From assembly GCF_001485575.1 (NCBI RefSeq), contig NZ_BCNB01000006.1, positions 1,178,001 through 1,242,000 of the forward strand: a DNA stretch of 64,000 nt, written 5' to 3'. The notes under the pieces were generated by a model. The model was not told the origin of the DNA. It searched no databases and saw nothing but the letters and a program-made list of their open reading frames with translations. The translations under genes and the position numbers were made by a program. Within the stretch, counting starts at the first letter, position 1. Each line of letters opens with the position of its first letter. This stretch comes from Haloarcula sp. CBA1127. Its GTDB lineage: Archaea > Halobacteriota > Halobacteria > Halobacteriales > Haloarculaceae. Below, piece by piece: positions 1 through 9,033 of the stretch.

Positions 1-335
1 GCAGCGGCACCGTGGAGGGCAAGCGTACTGACTCCGGCCGAGTCGAGTGCCACCCGGTTGTGGACCCACCGAACGGCCAAGACGAACAGCGCCCAGAGAT
101 AGCAGAAGACGGCCACGCCGACGAGGGTGTTCAGCCCGGCGAGCAGGTCGGCGAGGTCGCCGCTCGCGTGGGCGGTGAGGACGCCGAGCAGGACGAACAC
201 GGTAGTGTCGAACGTGGCGAGCGTCCACGTCACGAGTGACACCGGTCGCGCGTCAGCCCGTTCCGCCCCGTGTGCTGGCTCACCATCGGTCGCTCCTTCC
301 GCCATGTGTTCCCCCGCACGCTGGTCCTCAGCCAT
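1..335 (-). CDS. Membrane protein, C-terminus beyond window (partial)
   Basis: The reading frame opens with ATG at 335 and is still open at base 1, so about 111 N-terminal residues are visible. A polar leader of about 30 residues (MAEDQRAGEH...) precedes two hydrophobic stretches, one around FDTTVFVLLGVLTAH and one around LVGVAVFCYLWALFVLAV, which look like membrane helices. Its start overlaps the stop of the upstream CopD-like gene by 8 bp (ATGGCTGA), so the two are probably co-transcribed and translationally coupled. I do not recognise the family. An alternative in-frame ATG lies 10 codons downstream. Confidence 0.6.
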   Translation of the reverse strand, partial: MAEDQRAGEHMAEGATDGEPAHGAERADARPVSLVTWTLATFDTTVFVLLGVLTAHASGDLADLLAGLNTLVGVAVFCYLWALFVLAVRWVHNRVALDSAGVSTLALHGAA

Positions 336-768
336 GTGCGAGGACCTCCGCGAGGACGACGATGCTCAGGAGGACGGCCGCTGTCGCGCCGTAGGCCCGC
401 GAAAGCGTTCGCCGAAGGGCCGGGGGCAGGTCGTCGAACGTGTCCTCGCGGTCACTGGCCCGAACGAGCAAAAGCGTACGGACGACCGACCCTCCGACGA
501 GGGCGACGACGACGACGAGTTTCACCAGCAGGGTTCGTCCCCAGTCGGTTCCAGGGCCTGGCGGTCCGAGCGCACCGAGGTTTCCGACGCCGGTGAATAC
601 GAGCACGCCGACCCCGCCCCAGAATAGCCACTCGAACTGTCGCGCGGGCGCGAGTGCGGCGATAGCGCCGCTCCGATAGCTGTACCAGAGCACGGTCGTG
701 CCGCCGACGAGGGCCGCCATCGCGAGGACGTGGAGGGTTCGTATGGCGAGGGATGTCAGGGCTCCCAT
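328..768 (-). CDS. CopD-like four-helix integral membrane protein
   Basis: About 146 residues with four predicted membrane helices, starting with LAIRTLHVLAMAALVGG and ending with AAVLLSIVVLAEVLA. The pattern, with a His in helix 1 and short polar loops, resembles the CopD/DUF420-type membrane domain, although the copper-resistance role of CopD is not demonstrated here. An upstream ATG at 795 would add nine residues (MGPRRVPPT). I prefer 768 because the helix begins directly after it. It overlaps the next gene by 8 bp, indicating a two-gene unit of membrane proteins. Confidence 0.65.
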   Translation of the reverse strand: MGALTSLAIRTLHVLAMAALVGGTTVLWYSYRSGAIAALAPARQFEWLFWGGVGVLVFTGVGNLGALGPPGPGTDWGRTLLVKLVVVVALVGGSVVRTLLLVRASDREDTFDDLPPALRRTLSRAYGATAAVLLSIVVLAEVLAHG

Positions 769-811
769 GGTCGGCGGTACTCGGCGCGGTCCCATAGAAC
801 GGCGGGGTGTC

Positions 812-1642
812 CTACCGGTCGATTGTTACCACGCCCTCGCCCGTCGCCACGTTGTACCGCGTCGATGGGTCGACGGTCAGGCTGACGACGCCGCTGTCGA
901 GGGCGTCCGGTCGCTCGAACCTGACGACTGTCGACCGAGCAGTGAAATCACTGGTGGTGACACAGGGCTGCGTGTAACAGCCGAACGCGTGGATGCCGTC
1001 CGCCGTCTCCTCGATGCGTTTCAGGTGGGGCAGTATCGACCCCGATCCCCAGCCGGTCTGGACGACCAGGACGGCGTGGCTCTTGAAGTCAGTGTCGGCA
1101 GCGAGGCTGTACGCGTCACCGCTGTCGTTCTCGAACCGTTCGATGTCCTCGGCCTCCGTCAGCAGTGTCGCATAGAACTGGTCGCCGCTGTCGTCCGGGG
1201 CGCGCGCCAGTCCTTCTTCGGCAAACAGCGTCCCTCGGGTCGACGCCTGCTCGAACGACAGCGATGGCTCGGCTGGCATATTCGCGCAGAGATACAGCGG
1301 GTCGCGGCCGCCCTCGCCGGAGTCGTCGACGTTGCACTCGATATCTTCGACCTCGTATGGCGGCGTGTCGACTCTGTCCAGACTGTCCGGTAGCCCGTCT
1401 AGCGCGTCAGTCGGCGTTTCCTCGGTGGGCGTTTCCGTGCTTTCATCGTCGTCGGTAGCTGTCTCCGTACTTTTGTCGTCCGTTGGCGTCTCAGTATCGG
1501 TATCTGGTGCCGGCGACGAATCCGTGCGTCTTTCCGCGCCGCCGCCGCTGCCGCTGTTCTCGCCCGATTCGAGACACCCACTCAGGGAACCGATGGCCAT
1601 GCTCCCGATCAGTCCTATGGTCGCTCGTCGCGTCCGTTTCAT
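812..1642 (-). CDS. Secreted Tat lipoprotein, function unknown
   Basis: A 276-residue protein. The N-terminus MKRTRRATIGLIGSMAIG carries a twin arginine, then a hydrophobic segment and a lipobox LSGC with the lipidated Cys at residue 23. This indicates Tat export and anchoring on the outside of the cell membrane, as is common in haloarchaea. Residues about 25-85 are a low-complexity linker of Ser, Gly, Thr, Glu and Asp. The remaining 190 residues form a folded domain with paired Cys (ECNVDD, YLCANM, FGCYTQPC) that I cannot assign to a family. It is on the same strand as the CopD-like gene but separated from it by 43 bp. Confidence 0.7.
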   Translation of the reverse strand: MKRTRRATIGLIGSMAIGSLSGCLESGENSGSGGGAERRTDSSPAPDTDTETPTDDKSTETATDDDESTETPTEETPTDALDGLPDSLDRVDTPPYEVEDIECNVDDSGEGGRDPLYLCANMPAEPSLSFEQASTRGTLFAEEGLARAPDDSGDQFYATLLTEAEDIERFENDSGDAYSLAADTDFKSHAVLVVQTGWGSGSILPHLKRIEETADGIHAFGCYTQPCVTTSDFTARSTVVRFERPDALDSGVVSLTVDPSTRYNVATGEGVVTIDR

Positions 1643-1811
1643 ACGATTCCCTTCCCGTGGTGTGGGTGTATCCCTTCTGTTCGCTCAAAATCGCGTTGTA
1701 GTTGTCATGGACTGTGTTCGCGCCCGGCGGCCCCGCGAGGCGATGTCGCCCGCCGATAGACCCTTGCGGGGCGAACGGCTACGAACGACACGTGCCGACT
1801 CGCGTCTCCCC

Positions 1812-1970
1812 ATGATACCACCGCTCGTCCGCCGCTGTCCGGAGTGCCGCCACGTGACCTGGAGCCGTCGGTTCGCTGCCGTTGACGACGGCGAGCACGG
1901 CTCGCAGCTCGTCGAATGTCCCGCCTGCGGACACCGGTTCTCGACAGTCGACGCACCGTGGTTGCAGTGA
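1812..1970 (+). CDS. Small zinc-ribbon protein (52 aa)
   Basis: ATG at 1812 opens a 52-residue frame with two CxxC knuckles: RCPEC near residue 9 and ECPACGHRF near residue 36. The spacing of about 25 residues is typical of a single zinc ribbon. Haloarchaeal genomes encode many such one-domain zinc proteins, mostly of unknown role. It stands between two genes of the opposite strand and ends 28 bp before the converging gene. A longer frame upstream exists, but its composition looks like an antisense shadow of the lipoprotein gene. Confidence 0.55.
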   Translation: MIPPLVRRCPECRHVTWSRRFAAVDDGEHGSQLVECPACGHRFSTVDAPWLQ

Positions 1971-1997
1971 TGACCTGCCAGAGTCGGCTGCGGTCCT

Positions 1998-2648
1998 CTA
2001 CACTACGTCGCCCCGAACCGTCGCTCCCTCCTGCTGTGCCCGGTACTCTTTGACCGCGTCGGCAGCGTCGCCGGCCTCCGTCTCGTCCATCCCGAGCATC
2101 GACAGCGACTGGGTCAACGTCGGGAAGACGAACTCGTTGTCACGGAGCTTCTGGAACGCGTCGGGCGACCGTTCGCCGTCGAGCCACAGGCAGGCCCCGC
2201 GCGGGTCCAGAATCTGCTCGTAGTCGTTTCGCATCTTTGCGCCCTTGAGCCGCTGGGTAACGTTGTCCTCGAAGGAGGCGTTGCACACTTCCAAATGGAC
2301 CGGTTCGTCGTCGTTCAGGAGGTGAGCGGCGAGACACTTCTCGGGGGCGGCGTGTCCGTTGGCGTTCGCGCGGATGTACTCGGGATGTTCGTCGGCCCAC
2401 GCGGCCCGGACGGTCTTGCCGACGCCGTCGACGCCGTGACTGCGCTGGAACTCCTCGGCACGCTCCGGCGCGTCCTTGAACAGGATGTCCTTGGTGACGT
2501 ACACGTCCAGCCGCTCGACCGGGTCCAGCCCGAGCGCCACGTCGCCGTACACCCACACCTCCCGGACCGGGACCGGCATCGTCTCGTCTTCGACCGTGGC
2601 GACGATTTCTTCGACCCGCTCGACTGCCTCCGGACGGTCCAGACTCAT
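1998..2648 (-). CDS. Conserved haloarchaeal protein of unknown function
   Basis: A 216-residue soluble acidic protein (MSLDRPEAVERVEEIV...). The segment VREVWVYGDVALGLDPVERLDVYVTKD resembles the start of a nucleotidyltransferase-like fold, with an acidic pair DVYV after the glycine-containing strand, but I would not assign an activity on that. The C-terminal half contains EQILDPRGACLWLDGE and a helical tail ending AVKEYRAQQEG. No signal peptide or membrane segment is present. It is convergent with the zinc-ribbon gene and starts 114 bp from the stop of the flavoprotein gene behind it. Confidence 0.65.
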   Translation of the reverse strand: MSLDRPEAVERVEEIVATVEDETMPVPVREVWVYGDVALGLDPVERLDVYVTKDILFKDAPERAEEFQRSHGVDGVGKTVRAAWADEHPEYIRANANGHAAPEKCLAAHLLNDDEPVHLEVCNASFEDNVTQRLKGAKMRNDYEQILDPRGACLWLDGERSPDAFQKLRDNEFVFPTLTQSLSMLGMDETEAGDAADAVKEYRAQQEGATVRGDVV

Positions 2649-2762
2649 TGCCTGCCCTACTACGTGCGCGGCCTAAACGCTGACTCTCCGTGCCCGTCAC
2701 GCTGCGCGTCGCCCGTCACCCGCACCACGCCGTAGTAGCACATCTATGCCTCACTGTGGTGG

Positions 2763-4262
2763 TCAGCTCCGGACGTGGTCGGCCGCGATTTCGCTCCCTT
2801 TGACACAGGCGACGGTGCCAAGCCCCGGCCATGTAGTGTCGCCGGCGAGGTAGAACCCCTCGACGCCCACGTCCTGTGGCACGGCTCCCTGATTCGCGTT
2901 TGCCGGCGTCTGCCTGTATCCCCCGACAGCCCCGCGGGGTCTGTTCGTGAACTGCTCGTACGTGACCGGCGTCGCCATCTCGGAGACGACCGGATCGGTC
3001 CCGAGGTCGGGATAGACGGTCCGGCCGCCCGCAAGTAGTTGCTCGCGAGCGGCGGCCTTCTCCTCCTCGTAGGTCGCCTCGTCAAGGCCTTGCCACGGCT
3101 CGACAGCGCAGTGGGTGGACAGCATGACTGCCCGGTGGCCTGCCGGTGCGCTCACGTCGTCGCCCGGTGCGGAGACGGAGACGAACATATTGTTCCCGTT
3201 GCCGAGCGGTTCGTCGTAGGCCCGCAGAATCTGGTGGTGCGTCCGCTCGCGGCCGTCGACCTCGGCTGCCGGGACGCCGAGAAATAGTACGAGCGCGCTT
3301 CCTTCGTGGGCTTGCAACATCGCACAGTATTCGTCGAGTCTGTCGCCGACAACGGTTGGTGCGAGGCTTCTGGTAACGGGGACTGGGACAGTGCTGACGA
3401 CCTGGTCCGCGTGGACCGGCCCAGCCGCCGAGTCGATACGGAAGTTGCCGCCGGTTCCGGTGACCGACCTGACAGTGCGGCCCGTCTCGACTCGTCCGCC
3501 GATGTCCATGTACTGGTCGACGAAGGACTGCCAGAAGCCGTACATCCCGCCGGTCGCTCGGCCCAGCCCTGTCCGACGGATCGTCATCCCGAGAACCGCG
3601 TTCAACAGCGGCGCGTCGTCGAGCGTAGCATGGACTGTATCCTCGACGAGCATCGAGACGACTGCTCGGAGCGGTCGGTCGTCGTACACGTCGTGGGCGC
3701 GCATCGCGTCGGCCATCGTCCAGCGGAGGTATCTGATCAGCGGAAGATCCCGGAAACCGACCGCACTGGCGTTCCGAACGAGATCGCCGACGCTCTGTAT
3801 AGGCATCTTGACATCTGTTCTGGTGAGTCGCCAGAGCCGCGCCGAGAGGTCGTCGATGAAGTCGTAGAACGCCAGATGTCGCTTGTCGTCGCCGAATTTC
3901 CTGCGTCGCTCGGCGTCCCAGTCGGCCTGGTCGCGGTACAGCGTCACTGTCCGGTCCGGCAGCCAGACGTCGTAGGCGTCCTGTATCGCCATCGCTGGAG
4001 GCTCGAAGCCGACAGCCGACAACAGCTGGCCGCCGACACCCTCCGGGACGAAATCCACGAGTGTCGTCGCACCGACATCGAACCGGAACCCCGCTCGTTC
4101 GTAGTAGCCCGCACAGCCACCGACGCTGTGGTGCTGTTCGAGGACGACCGTCGAGTAGCCATCCGCCTGCAATCGTGCGGCCGTGCTCATGCCGGCGACA
4201 CCGCCTCCGATGACGGCTACGTCTGCAGACTCAGTTCCCACGGCTCCGCACCTGTACCACAT
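2763..4262 (-). CDS. Phytoene desaturase/carotenoid-isomerase-like FAD oxidoreductase
   Basis: Residues 15-45 form a Rossmann dinucleotide-binding motif (AVIGGGVAGMSTAARL, then a Glu about 20 residues on in VVLEQ). The C-terminus GFYLAGDTTWPGLGTVACVKGS is the typical second FAD-contacting motif of the CrtI/CrtN/CrtH flavoprotein family. Length (499 aa) suits that family. Such enzymes desaturate or isomerise polyenes. Haloarchaea make C50 carotenoids, but no other carotenoid gene is adjacent, so the substrate is open. A GTG at 4241 (VGTESADVAVIGGG) is an alternative start closer to the fold. Confidence 0.75.
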   Translation of the reverse strand: MWYRCGAVGTESADVAVIGGGVAGMSTAARLQADGYSTVVLEQHHSVGGCAGYYERAGFRFDVGATTLVDFVPEGVGGQLLSAVGFEPPAMAIQDAYDVWLPDRTVTLYRDQADWDAERRRKFGDDKRHLAFYDFIDDLSARLWRLTRTDVKMPIQSVGDLVRNASAVGFRDLPLIRYLRWTMADAMRAHDVYDDRPLRAVVSMLVEDTVHATLDDAPLLNAVLGMTIRRTGLGRATGGMYGFWQSFVDQYMDIGGRVETGRTVRSVTGTGGNFRIDSAAGPVHADQVVSTVPVPVTRSLAPTVVGDRLDEYCAMLQAHEGSALVLFLGVPAAEVDGRERTHHQILRAYDEPLGNGNNMFVSVSAPGDDVSAPAGHRAVMLSTHCAVEPWQGLDEATYEEEKAAAREQLLAGGRTVYPDLGTDPVVSEMATPVTYEQFTNRPRGAVGGYRQTPANANQGAVPQDVGVEGFYLAGDTTWPGLGTVACVKGSEIAADHVRS

Positions 4263-4404
4263 ACTCGATAGTCGCGGTGAGGGCTGTGGCTCGTCCGCAG
4301 TCGTTTTTCTGACACAAACTCATTACTTCGTCTACATGTGTGCCGGTGAAAATAGTACCTACGCCAGCCAAACACTCATCTGTCAGTGCAGTGTCCCCGC
4401 TGAT

Positions 4405-5427
4405 ATGTCTGACCGCCGAACGCAGTTCCGGGACCTGGCTGAATGGGCCGACGACTCCTCGCCGCTGTACGCCCATCTCTGCCGCGAGGCGGCTGAAGAC
4501 AGCGACATCCTCGACATCGCAGCGACCGTTCCCGAAGGTCGCCAGGCTCCACACCTCCTGCTTGCCGCGGTCCACTATCTGCTTGCCCGAAATCCTAACC
4601 ATCGGCTGGCCGAGTACTACTTGAGCATCACCCAAGGGGCGCGTGATCCCGACGAGGAGTGTTTCCCGGCGTTCCGCGCGTTCTGTCTCGACCATGCCGA
4701 CGACATCCGGCCGCTCCTGCGGACCCGGCGCACGCAGACGAACGCAGTGCGACGCAGCGCGGTCCTCTACCCGGCCATCGCACAGGTGGCCCGCGCCGCC
4801 GGGCCGCTCGCGCTGGTGGAACTCGGGCCGAGCGCCGGCCTGAACCTACTGTTCGACCGCTACCGCTACGACTACGACGGTCGCGTAGTGGGTAACAGTG
4901 ATTCACCGATCACCATCGGGAGCAGCGTCCGACGTGGCGACCCGCCGCTCCCGGAAACGCCGCCCGCTATCCGCTCCCGGGTCGGTCTCGACCGCAATCC
5001 GCTCGACGTAACCGACGAGGCCGACAGGGACTGGCTCCGCGCACTCGTCTGGCCCGAACACGAGGAGCGGCGCGCCGTTTTAGACGGTGCGCTGACGGTT
5101 GCACGGGACGACCCACCTGACCTCATTGAGGGCGATATGCTCGATGACCTGCCGGCGGTACTCGACGAGATTCCGTCCGACATCCCGGTCTGTGTCGTCA
5201 ACACGCTCGTGCTGTATCAGGTCTCAGCAGAACTGAACGAGACGCTGACGACCTTGCTCGAAGAGCAAATGGCCGAGCGCCCGCTACACTGGCTCACCGG
5301 TCGGCGGGACCTGTCGGGCGGTGAGTCGGTGGAGCTGGACTGGAAGCGCTGGAGTGGTGACGGCGTCAAAACGACCCACCTCGCCGACTACGAGCCACAC
5401 GGGGCGTGGCTGTCGTGGCGGCCGTGA
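4405..5427 (+). CDS. DUF2332 family protein
   Basis: The ATG at 4405 (MSDRRTQFRDLAEWAD) is chosen because the region upstream lacks family character. It gives 340 residues, normal for DUF2332. Near residue 139 it has VELGPSAGLNLLFDRY, a glycine-rich strand-loop resembling an S-adenosylmethionine-type binding motif, and further on VVNTLVLYQVS, consistent with a Rossmann-like methyltransferase fold. No member is known to me with a demonstrated reaction. It is divergent from the flavoprotein and followed after 88 bp by the alpha/beta hydrolase on the same strand. Confidence 0.75.
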   Translation: MSDRRTQFRDLAEWADDSSPLYAHLCREAAEDSDILDIAATVPEGRQAPHLLLAAVHYLLARNPNHRLAEYYLSITQGARDPDEECFPAFRAFCLDHADDIRPLLRTRRTQTNAVRRSAVLYPAIAQVARAAGPLALVELGPSAGLNLLFDRYRYDYDGRVVGNSDSPITIGSSVRRGDPPLPETPPAIRSRVGLDRNPLDVTDEADRDWLRALVWPEHEERRAVLDGALTVARDDPPDLIEGDMLDDLPAVLDEIPSDIPVCVVNTLVLYQVSAELNETLTTLLEEQMAERPLHWLTGRRDLSGGESVELDWKRWSGDGVKTTHLADYEPHGAWLSWRP

Positions 5428-5515
5428 GCGCGCACGGGCGATCCACGTTGACAACGCGAATGGCGGCTGTCAGGCGTTCACCCGGGCTTATGTCCTCGCC
5501 GCGGGAACATCGGGT

Positions 5516-6214
5516 ATGCAGATTCGCGTGTACGACGAAGGGGCTGCCAAAGACTGCCTGTTCGTCCTCGGCTGGGGGAACCGGTGTCGACACCGGAACG
5601 TCCAGTGGCTCATCGACCAGCTTGCCACGGCGTACCGCGTCCATGCCGTCGAACTGCCGACACACATCACCGACTATCGGCGGGAGTGGGTCGGTCCGGT
5701 CCAGGAGTACGCCGCCGACCTCGGCGAGTTCGACCTGCTCGGACACAGCGCAGGCGGGCTGACAGCGGCCCATCTCGACGCCGACGGTATCGGGAATCGA
5801 GTGTATCTGAGCCCCTGGTGGGACAGTGACTTTCCGGTTCCGGGGCCGGTACTCGACGCTATCGCATCGCTCCCGATTACGAAACCGTTCATCCCTATCG
5901 ACACCTTGGACGCCGATGCTATCGGCGACCTGGCGACGGCCCAGCAGCTCGCGGAGGCTCCGTCGTCGGTTTCGCCCGCCTTCCTTCGGACGGTGTTTCG
6001 GGCCCAGCGGTCGCTGCCGCCGGCCCGGGACGACGCCGTGGCGTTTTGCTCACTTACGGACACAGTTGTCGACCCGCGTGCCGTCGGGGAGCGTCTGCCG
6101 GCCGACCGCATCCGGCTGTACGACGGCGGCCACGAACTGTTCTCATCGAGCGGCCGCGAGCACACTGCAAAGACAGTCATCGACACGTTACAGCACGGCC
6201 CCGACGCGCTGTGA
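5516..6214 (+). CDS. Alpha/beta-fold hydrolase
   Basis: ATG at 5516 gives a 232-residue protein. LLGHSAGGL around residue 78 is the nucleophile elbow (GxSxG). TDTVVDP near residue 183 and GGHELF near 205 supply plausible Asp and His of the triad. FVLGWGNRCRHRN near the N-terminus would provide the oxyanion side. It is cytoplasmic, with no signal peptide. Substrate cannot be told from sequence. It follows DUF2332 and precedes ncsA in the same direction, with gaps of about 90 bp each. Confidence 0.7.
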   Translation: MQIRVYDEGAAKDCLFVLGWGNRCRHRNVQWLIDQLATAYRVHAVELPTHITDYRREWVGPVQEYAADLGEFDLLGHSAGGLTAAHLDADGIGNRVYLSPWWDSDFPVPGPVLDAIASLPITKPFIPIDTLDADAIGDLATAQQLAEAPSSVSPAFLRTVFRAQRSLPPARDDAVAFCSLTDTVVDPRAVGERLPADRIRLYDGGHELFSSSGREHTAKTVIDTLQHGPDAL

Positions 6215-6302
6215 GGGGTAGCTGTGACCGATTCGGTACGACCTAGCCCGTCGGGTCCGAGACGAAACCCTCTCACCATTGCGGCCACGACTACTCGTCA
6301 CG

Positions 6303-7298
6303 ATGGAGTGCGACAAATGCGGCGAGAACGCGGTGTTACACGCGGCCTATTCCGGGCTTCACCTCTGTGAGTCTCATCTCTGCCGAGCGGTCACGAAACG
6401 GGTTCGCCGTCGCATCCGCGAGGACGGCCTTGTGTCCGACGACGCCACAGTCGAGGACCCCGAGACGTGGGTCATCGGCCTCTCGGGCGGCAAAGACAGC
6501 GTCGTTCTCACGCAGATTCTGCACGACACGTTCGCCGAAGACCCCCGCATCGAACTGGTTGCGCTTTCTATCCACGAGGGCATTGAGGGCTATCGCGACG
6601 CAAGCTTAGAGGCCTGCGAGGAACTGACCGACGACCTCGGCATCGAACACGTCACCGTCTCCTACGCCGAGGAGTTCGGGGTCCAGATGGACGATGTCGT
6701 TGAGGACGACCCCGAGGGAATGGCCGCCTGTGCCTACTGTGGCGTGTTCCGCCGCGACCTCCTCTCGAAGTACGCCGAGGAACTCGATGCGGACAAACTC
6801 CTGACCGGCCACAACCTCGACGACGAGGCCGAGACGGCGCTGATGAACTTCCTCGAAGGTGATATCTCACAGATTGCCAAGCATTTCGAAGCGTCGCTGG
6901 GGCCATTCGACTCGTCTGCCGACGCGCCGACGGAACAGACGCGCGAGGCGCAAGACCATCACATCCCACGGGCCAAGCCGCTCCGTGACATCCCGGAGAA
7001 GGAAGTCGCGCTGTACGCCCGATTCGAGGATCTCCCGGCACACATCACTGAATGCCCCCACGCCGAGGAGGCCTACCGCGGCGAGATACAGGACCTCATG
7101 CTTGGCCTCGAAGAAAACCACCCCGGGACTCGGCACTCGATTATGGCCGGCTACGAGAAACTCGCCGCGTTAGCCGCCGACACCTACGGCGGCGAAAACG
7201 GCGACACCGACTACGGCGAGTGCGACAACTGCGGCGCACCGACGGCGCGGGACCTCTGCCGGAAGTGCAATTTGCTGGACGCGCTGGAAGCGGTCTGA
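6303..7298 (+). CDS. ncsA: tRNA 2-thiolation protein NcsA (Ncs6/CtuA type)
   Basis: A 331-residue PP-loop ATPase. It has an N-terminal CDKCG knuckle (Cys 3 and 6), the ATP-pyrophosphatase P-loop GLSGGKDSVV near residue 60, an internal CAYCG around 143, and a C-terminal zinc knuckle CDNCGAPTARDLCRKC near 306-321. This domain order is that of archaeal Ncs6/TtuA proteins, which adenylate the target base and insert sulfur. In Haloferax volcanii NcsA, together with the ubiquitin-like SAMP2, thiolates wobble uridine of lysine-type tRNAs. ATG at 6303 directly precedes the Cys knuckle and fixes the start. Confidence 0.88.
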   Translation: MECDKCGENAVLHAAYSGLHLCESHLCRAVTKRVRRRIREDGLVSDDATVEDPETWVIGLSGGKDSVVLTQILHDTFAEDPRIELVALSIHEGIEGYRDASLEACEELTDDLGIEHVTVSYAEEFGVQMDDVVEDDPEGMAACAYCGVFRRDLLSKYAEELDADKLLTGHNLDDEAETALMNFLEGDISQIAKHFEASLGPFDSSADAPTEQTREAQDHHIPRAKPLRDIPEKEVALYARFEDLPAHITECPHAEEAYRGEIQDLMLGLEENHPGTRHSIMAGYEKLAALAADTYGGENGDTDYGECDNCGAPTARDLCRKCNLLDALEAV

Positions 7299-7378
7299 CC
7301 GAAGTCTCGTTTGTCAGACACCGCTGAGTAAAAGCATCGCTCACGACCGAGAAACCGAAAGAAGAATCGCGGACGTCG

Positions 7379-8617
7379 CTACTTGTTCGTCCGGATGACG
7401 TCGAGTCCGTTGTTCTTCTCGCGCTGGTCCTGTCCACCGTCAGTCTCGCTGTAGCCGGTGGTGCGACCGCCACTGCTCTGACTCCCGCTGTTCGGGGCGG
7501 GGCTGTCGAAGCTTTCGACGTTGTCGGACGCGTCGAAGGACGTGTCGTCACCGACTTCCTGAATCGCCTCGCGGGACTTGTTGGCCTGCTTCTGGGTCGT
7601 CGGACCGAGCACCTGAGCGGACTGGACGCCGGTCATGATGGCCATGACCCGCACCTTGCCCTTGTACTCTTCCTGAATCCGTGCGCCCCAGATGACGTTG
7701 GCGTCGGCTTCGAGCCGCTCGGTGATGTTCTGTGCGATGCCCTCGGCCTCCTTCAGCGTGAGGTCCGGGCCGCCGGTGATGTGGACCAGACCGCCGCTTG
7801 CGCCGCGGTAGTCCACGTCGAGCAGCGGGTGGTTCATCGCGTCCTTGACGACCTCTTCGGTCTTGTTCTTGTCCTGGGTCTCGCCGACCAGCATCACCGC
7901 GACGCCGCCCTGATTCATGATGGATGTCATGTCGGCGTAGTCGAGGTTGATGAGGCTCGGCTGGGTGATGGTCTCCGAGATGCCCTTGACAGTCTCGGCG
8001 ATGATCTGGTCCATCACGGAGAACGCCTTGCCGATGGGCAGGTTCGGGACGTAATCGAGCAGCCGGTTGTTGTCCAGCACGATGATGGAGTCCGCTTCGT
8101 TGCGGAGCTTCTCCAGGCCTTCCTCGGCCTTGACCGTGCGGGCCCGCTCGACGTTGAACGGCGTCGACACCATGCCGACGACGATTGCGCCCTGTTCCTT
8201 GGCGATCTTCGAGACGACGGGGGCGGCACCCGTTCCGGTTCCGCCACCCATGCCGGCGGTGACGAAGACGAGGTCAGCGTCGCCCAGCACTTCCTTGATA
8301 GTCCCCTGTGCCATCTCCGTGGCGCGCTCGCCCATCGATGGGTCGCCACCGGCACCGAGGCCGTTGGTGAGGGACTTGCCGACCAGAATCTTCGTGTCGG
8401 CTTCGATCATCTTGAGGTGCTGTTTGTCCGTGTTGATGGCCACGGTGTCAGCGCCCTCGACGCCGATGTTGTACAGGCGGTTGACCGTGTTGTTGCCGGC
8501 GCCACCACAGCCGACGATGACGATGCGCGGGTCGCCGAACCCGTCGACGTCCTCGTCGGACATCTTCTTCTTTTCTTGCTCGTCGCGTTCGAGGGCCTCG
8601 TTGACGATATCCTGCAT
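7379..8617 (-). CDS. ftsZ2: Cell division tubulin homologue FtsZ2
   Basis: A 412-residue Fts[14 protein letters not shown] (36-48) and the tubulin signature GGGTGTG (124-130) bind GTP, and [10 protein letters not shown] is the T7 loop completing the active site between subunits. The short Glu-rich N-terminus and the sequence [17 protein letters not shown] match haloarchaeal FtsZ2 rather than FtsZ1. A linker of about 50 Ser/Gly/Asp residues leads to a C-terminal tip [11 protein letters not shown]. FtsZ2 acts at mid-cell during ring constriction. The gene begins 2 bp after cdrS and is evidently in the same transcript. Confidence 0.95.
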   Translation of the reverse strand: MQDIVNEALERDEQEKKKMSDEDVDGFGDPRIVIVGCGGAGNNTVNRLYNIGVEGADTVAINTDKQHLKMIEADTKILVGKSLTNGLGAGGDPSMGERATEMAQGTIKEVLGDADLVFVTAGMGGGTGTGAAPVVSKIAKEQGAIVVGMVSTPFNVERARTVKAEEGLEKLRNEADSIIVLDNNRLLDYVPNLPIGKAFSVMDQIIAETVKGISETITQPSLINLDYADMTSIMNQGGVAVMLVGETQDKNKTEEVVKDAMNHPLLDVDYRGASGGLVHITGGPDLTLKEAEGIAQNITERLEADANVIWGARIQEEYKGKVRVMAIMTGVQSAQVLGPTTQKQANKSREAIQEVGDDTSFDASDNVESFDSPAPNSGSQSSGGRTTGYSETDGGQDQREKNNGLDVIRTNK

Positions 8618-8619
8618 CG

Positions 8620-8796
8620 TTACACCTTGGCCCAGGACCGCTTCTTTTCGGAGGCCTGTTCGGAGCCTTCCTCGGCGAGCATTTCCCGAACCGCCGAGCG
8701 AATCGCTTCGCTCCGATTGGGGTACTCGCCCGTCTCGACCATCTGTTCGACCTCTTCAATCTGCTGCTTCGGAATCCGTAGTGTCACACGCTCCAT
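8620..8796 (-). CDS. cdrS: CdrS, short ribbon-helix-helix cell-division regulator
   Basis: A 58-residue protein: [18 protein letters not shown] forms the beta strand and first helix, and [16 protein letters not shown] the second helix of a ribbon-helix-helix DNA-binding fold, followed by a basic tail KKRSWAKV. Position immediately before ftsZ2 and length identify it with CdrS, the regulator described in Halobacterium salinarum and Haloferax volcanii that controls ftsZ2 and other division genes. The stop codon is separated from the ftsZ2 ATG by only 2 bp. RHH proteins bind as dimers to short palindromes, and one is found at 8914-8931. Confidence 0.9.
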   Translation of the reverse strand: MERVTLRIPKQQIEEVEQMVETGEYPNRSEAIRSAVREMLAEEGSEQASEKKRSWAKV

Positions 8797-8913
8797 GTTT
8801 GGTAGTTTCCCCTTGGGTAAGACGGCCCGGACGGGATCTGTTTACGACCCGCACGAGTGTTTACACAGCGAAACCGCAGTACGAGGGCGGCATCCCCCCG
8901 CGTTCATCGCTGT

Positions 8914-8931
8914 GTAAGACGACCGTCTTAC
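8914..8931. promoter_or_regulatory. 18-bp palindrome at the cdrS-ftsZ2 start region
   Basis: GTAAGACG-AC-CGTCTTAC: perfect 8-bp arms with a 2-bp centre. It lies just downstream of the TATA box at 8957-8964, where transcription of cdrS-ftsZ2 should begin, so a protein bound here could block initiation. CdrL or CdrS (both RHH proteins encoded next door) are the obvious candidates. Related GTTTAC-type half sites lie around it. Confidence 0.6.
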
Positions 8932-8956
8932 GCAGAATAAACCACTGACCCTGATG

Positions 8957-8964
8957 TATTAAAA
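8957..8964 (-). promoter_or_regulatory. TATA box of the cdrS-ftsZ2 operon
   Basis: Read on the minus strand the element is GTTTTAATA, inside an otherwise GC-rich 237-bp gap between cdrL and cdrS. It would place the transcription start near 8933 and leave a leader of about 135 nt before cdrS. Confidence 0.55.
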
Positions 8965-9033
8965 CTTACGGGCAGTGTCATACACTTTCCCGTTTACGCC
9001 GCCTAAGCGCTTCTATCCAGTGCAAACGCTAAC

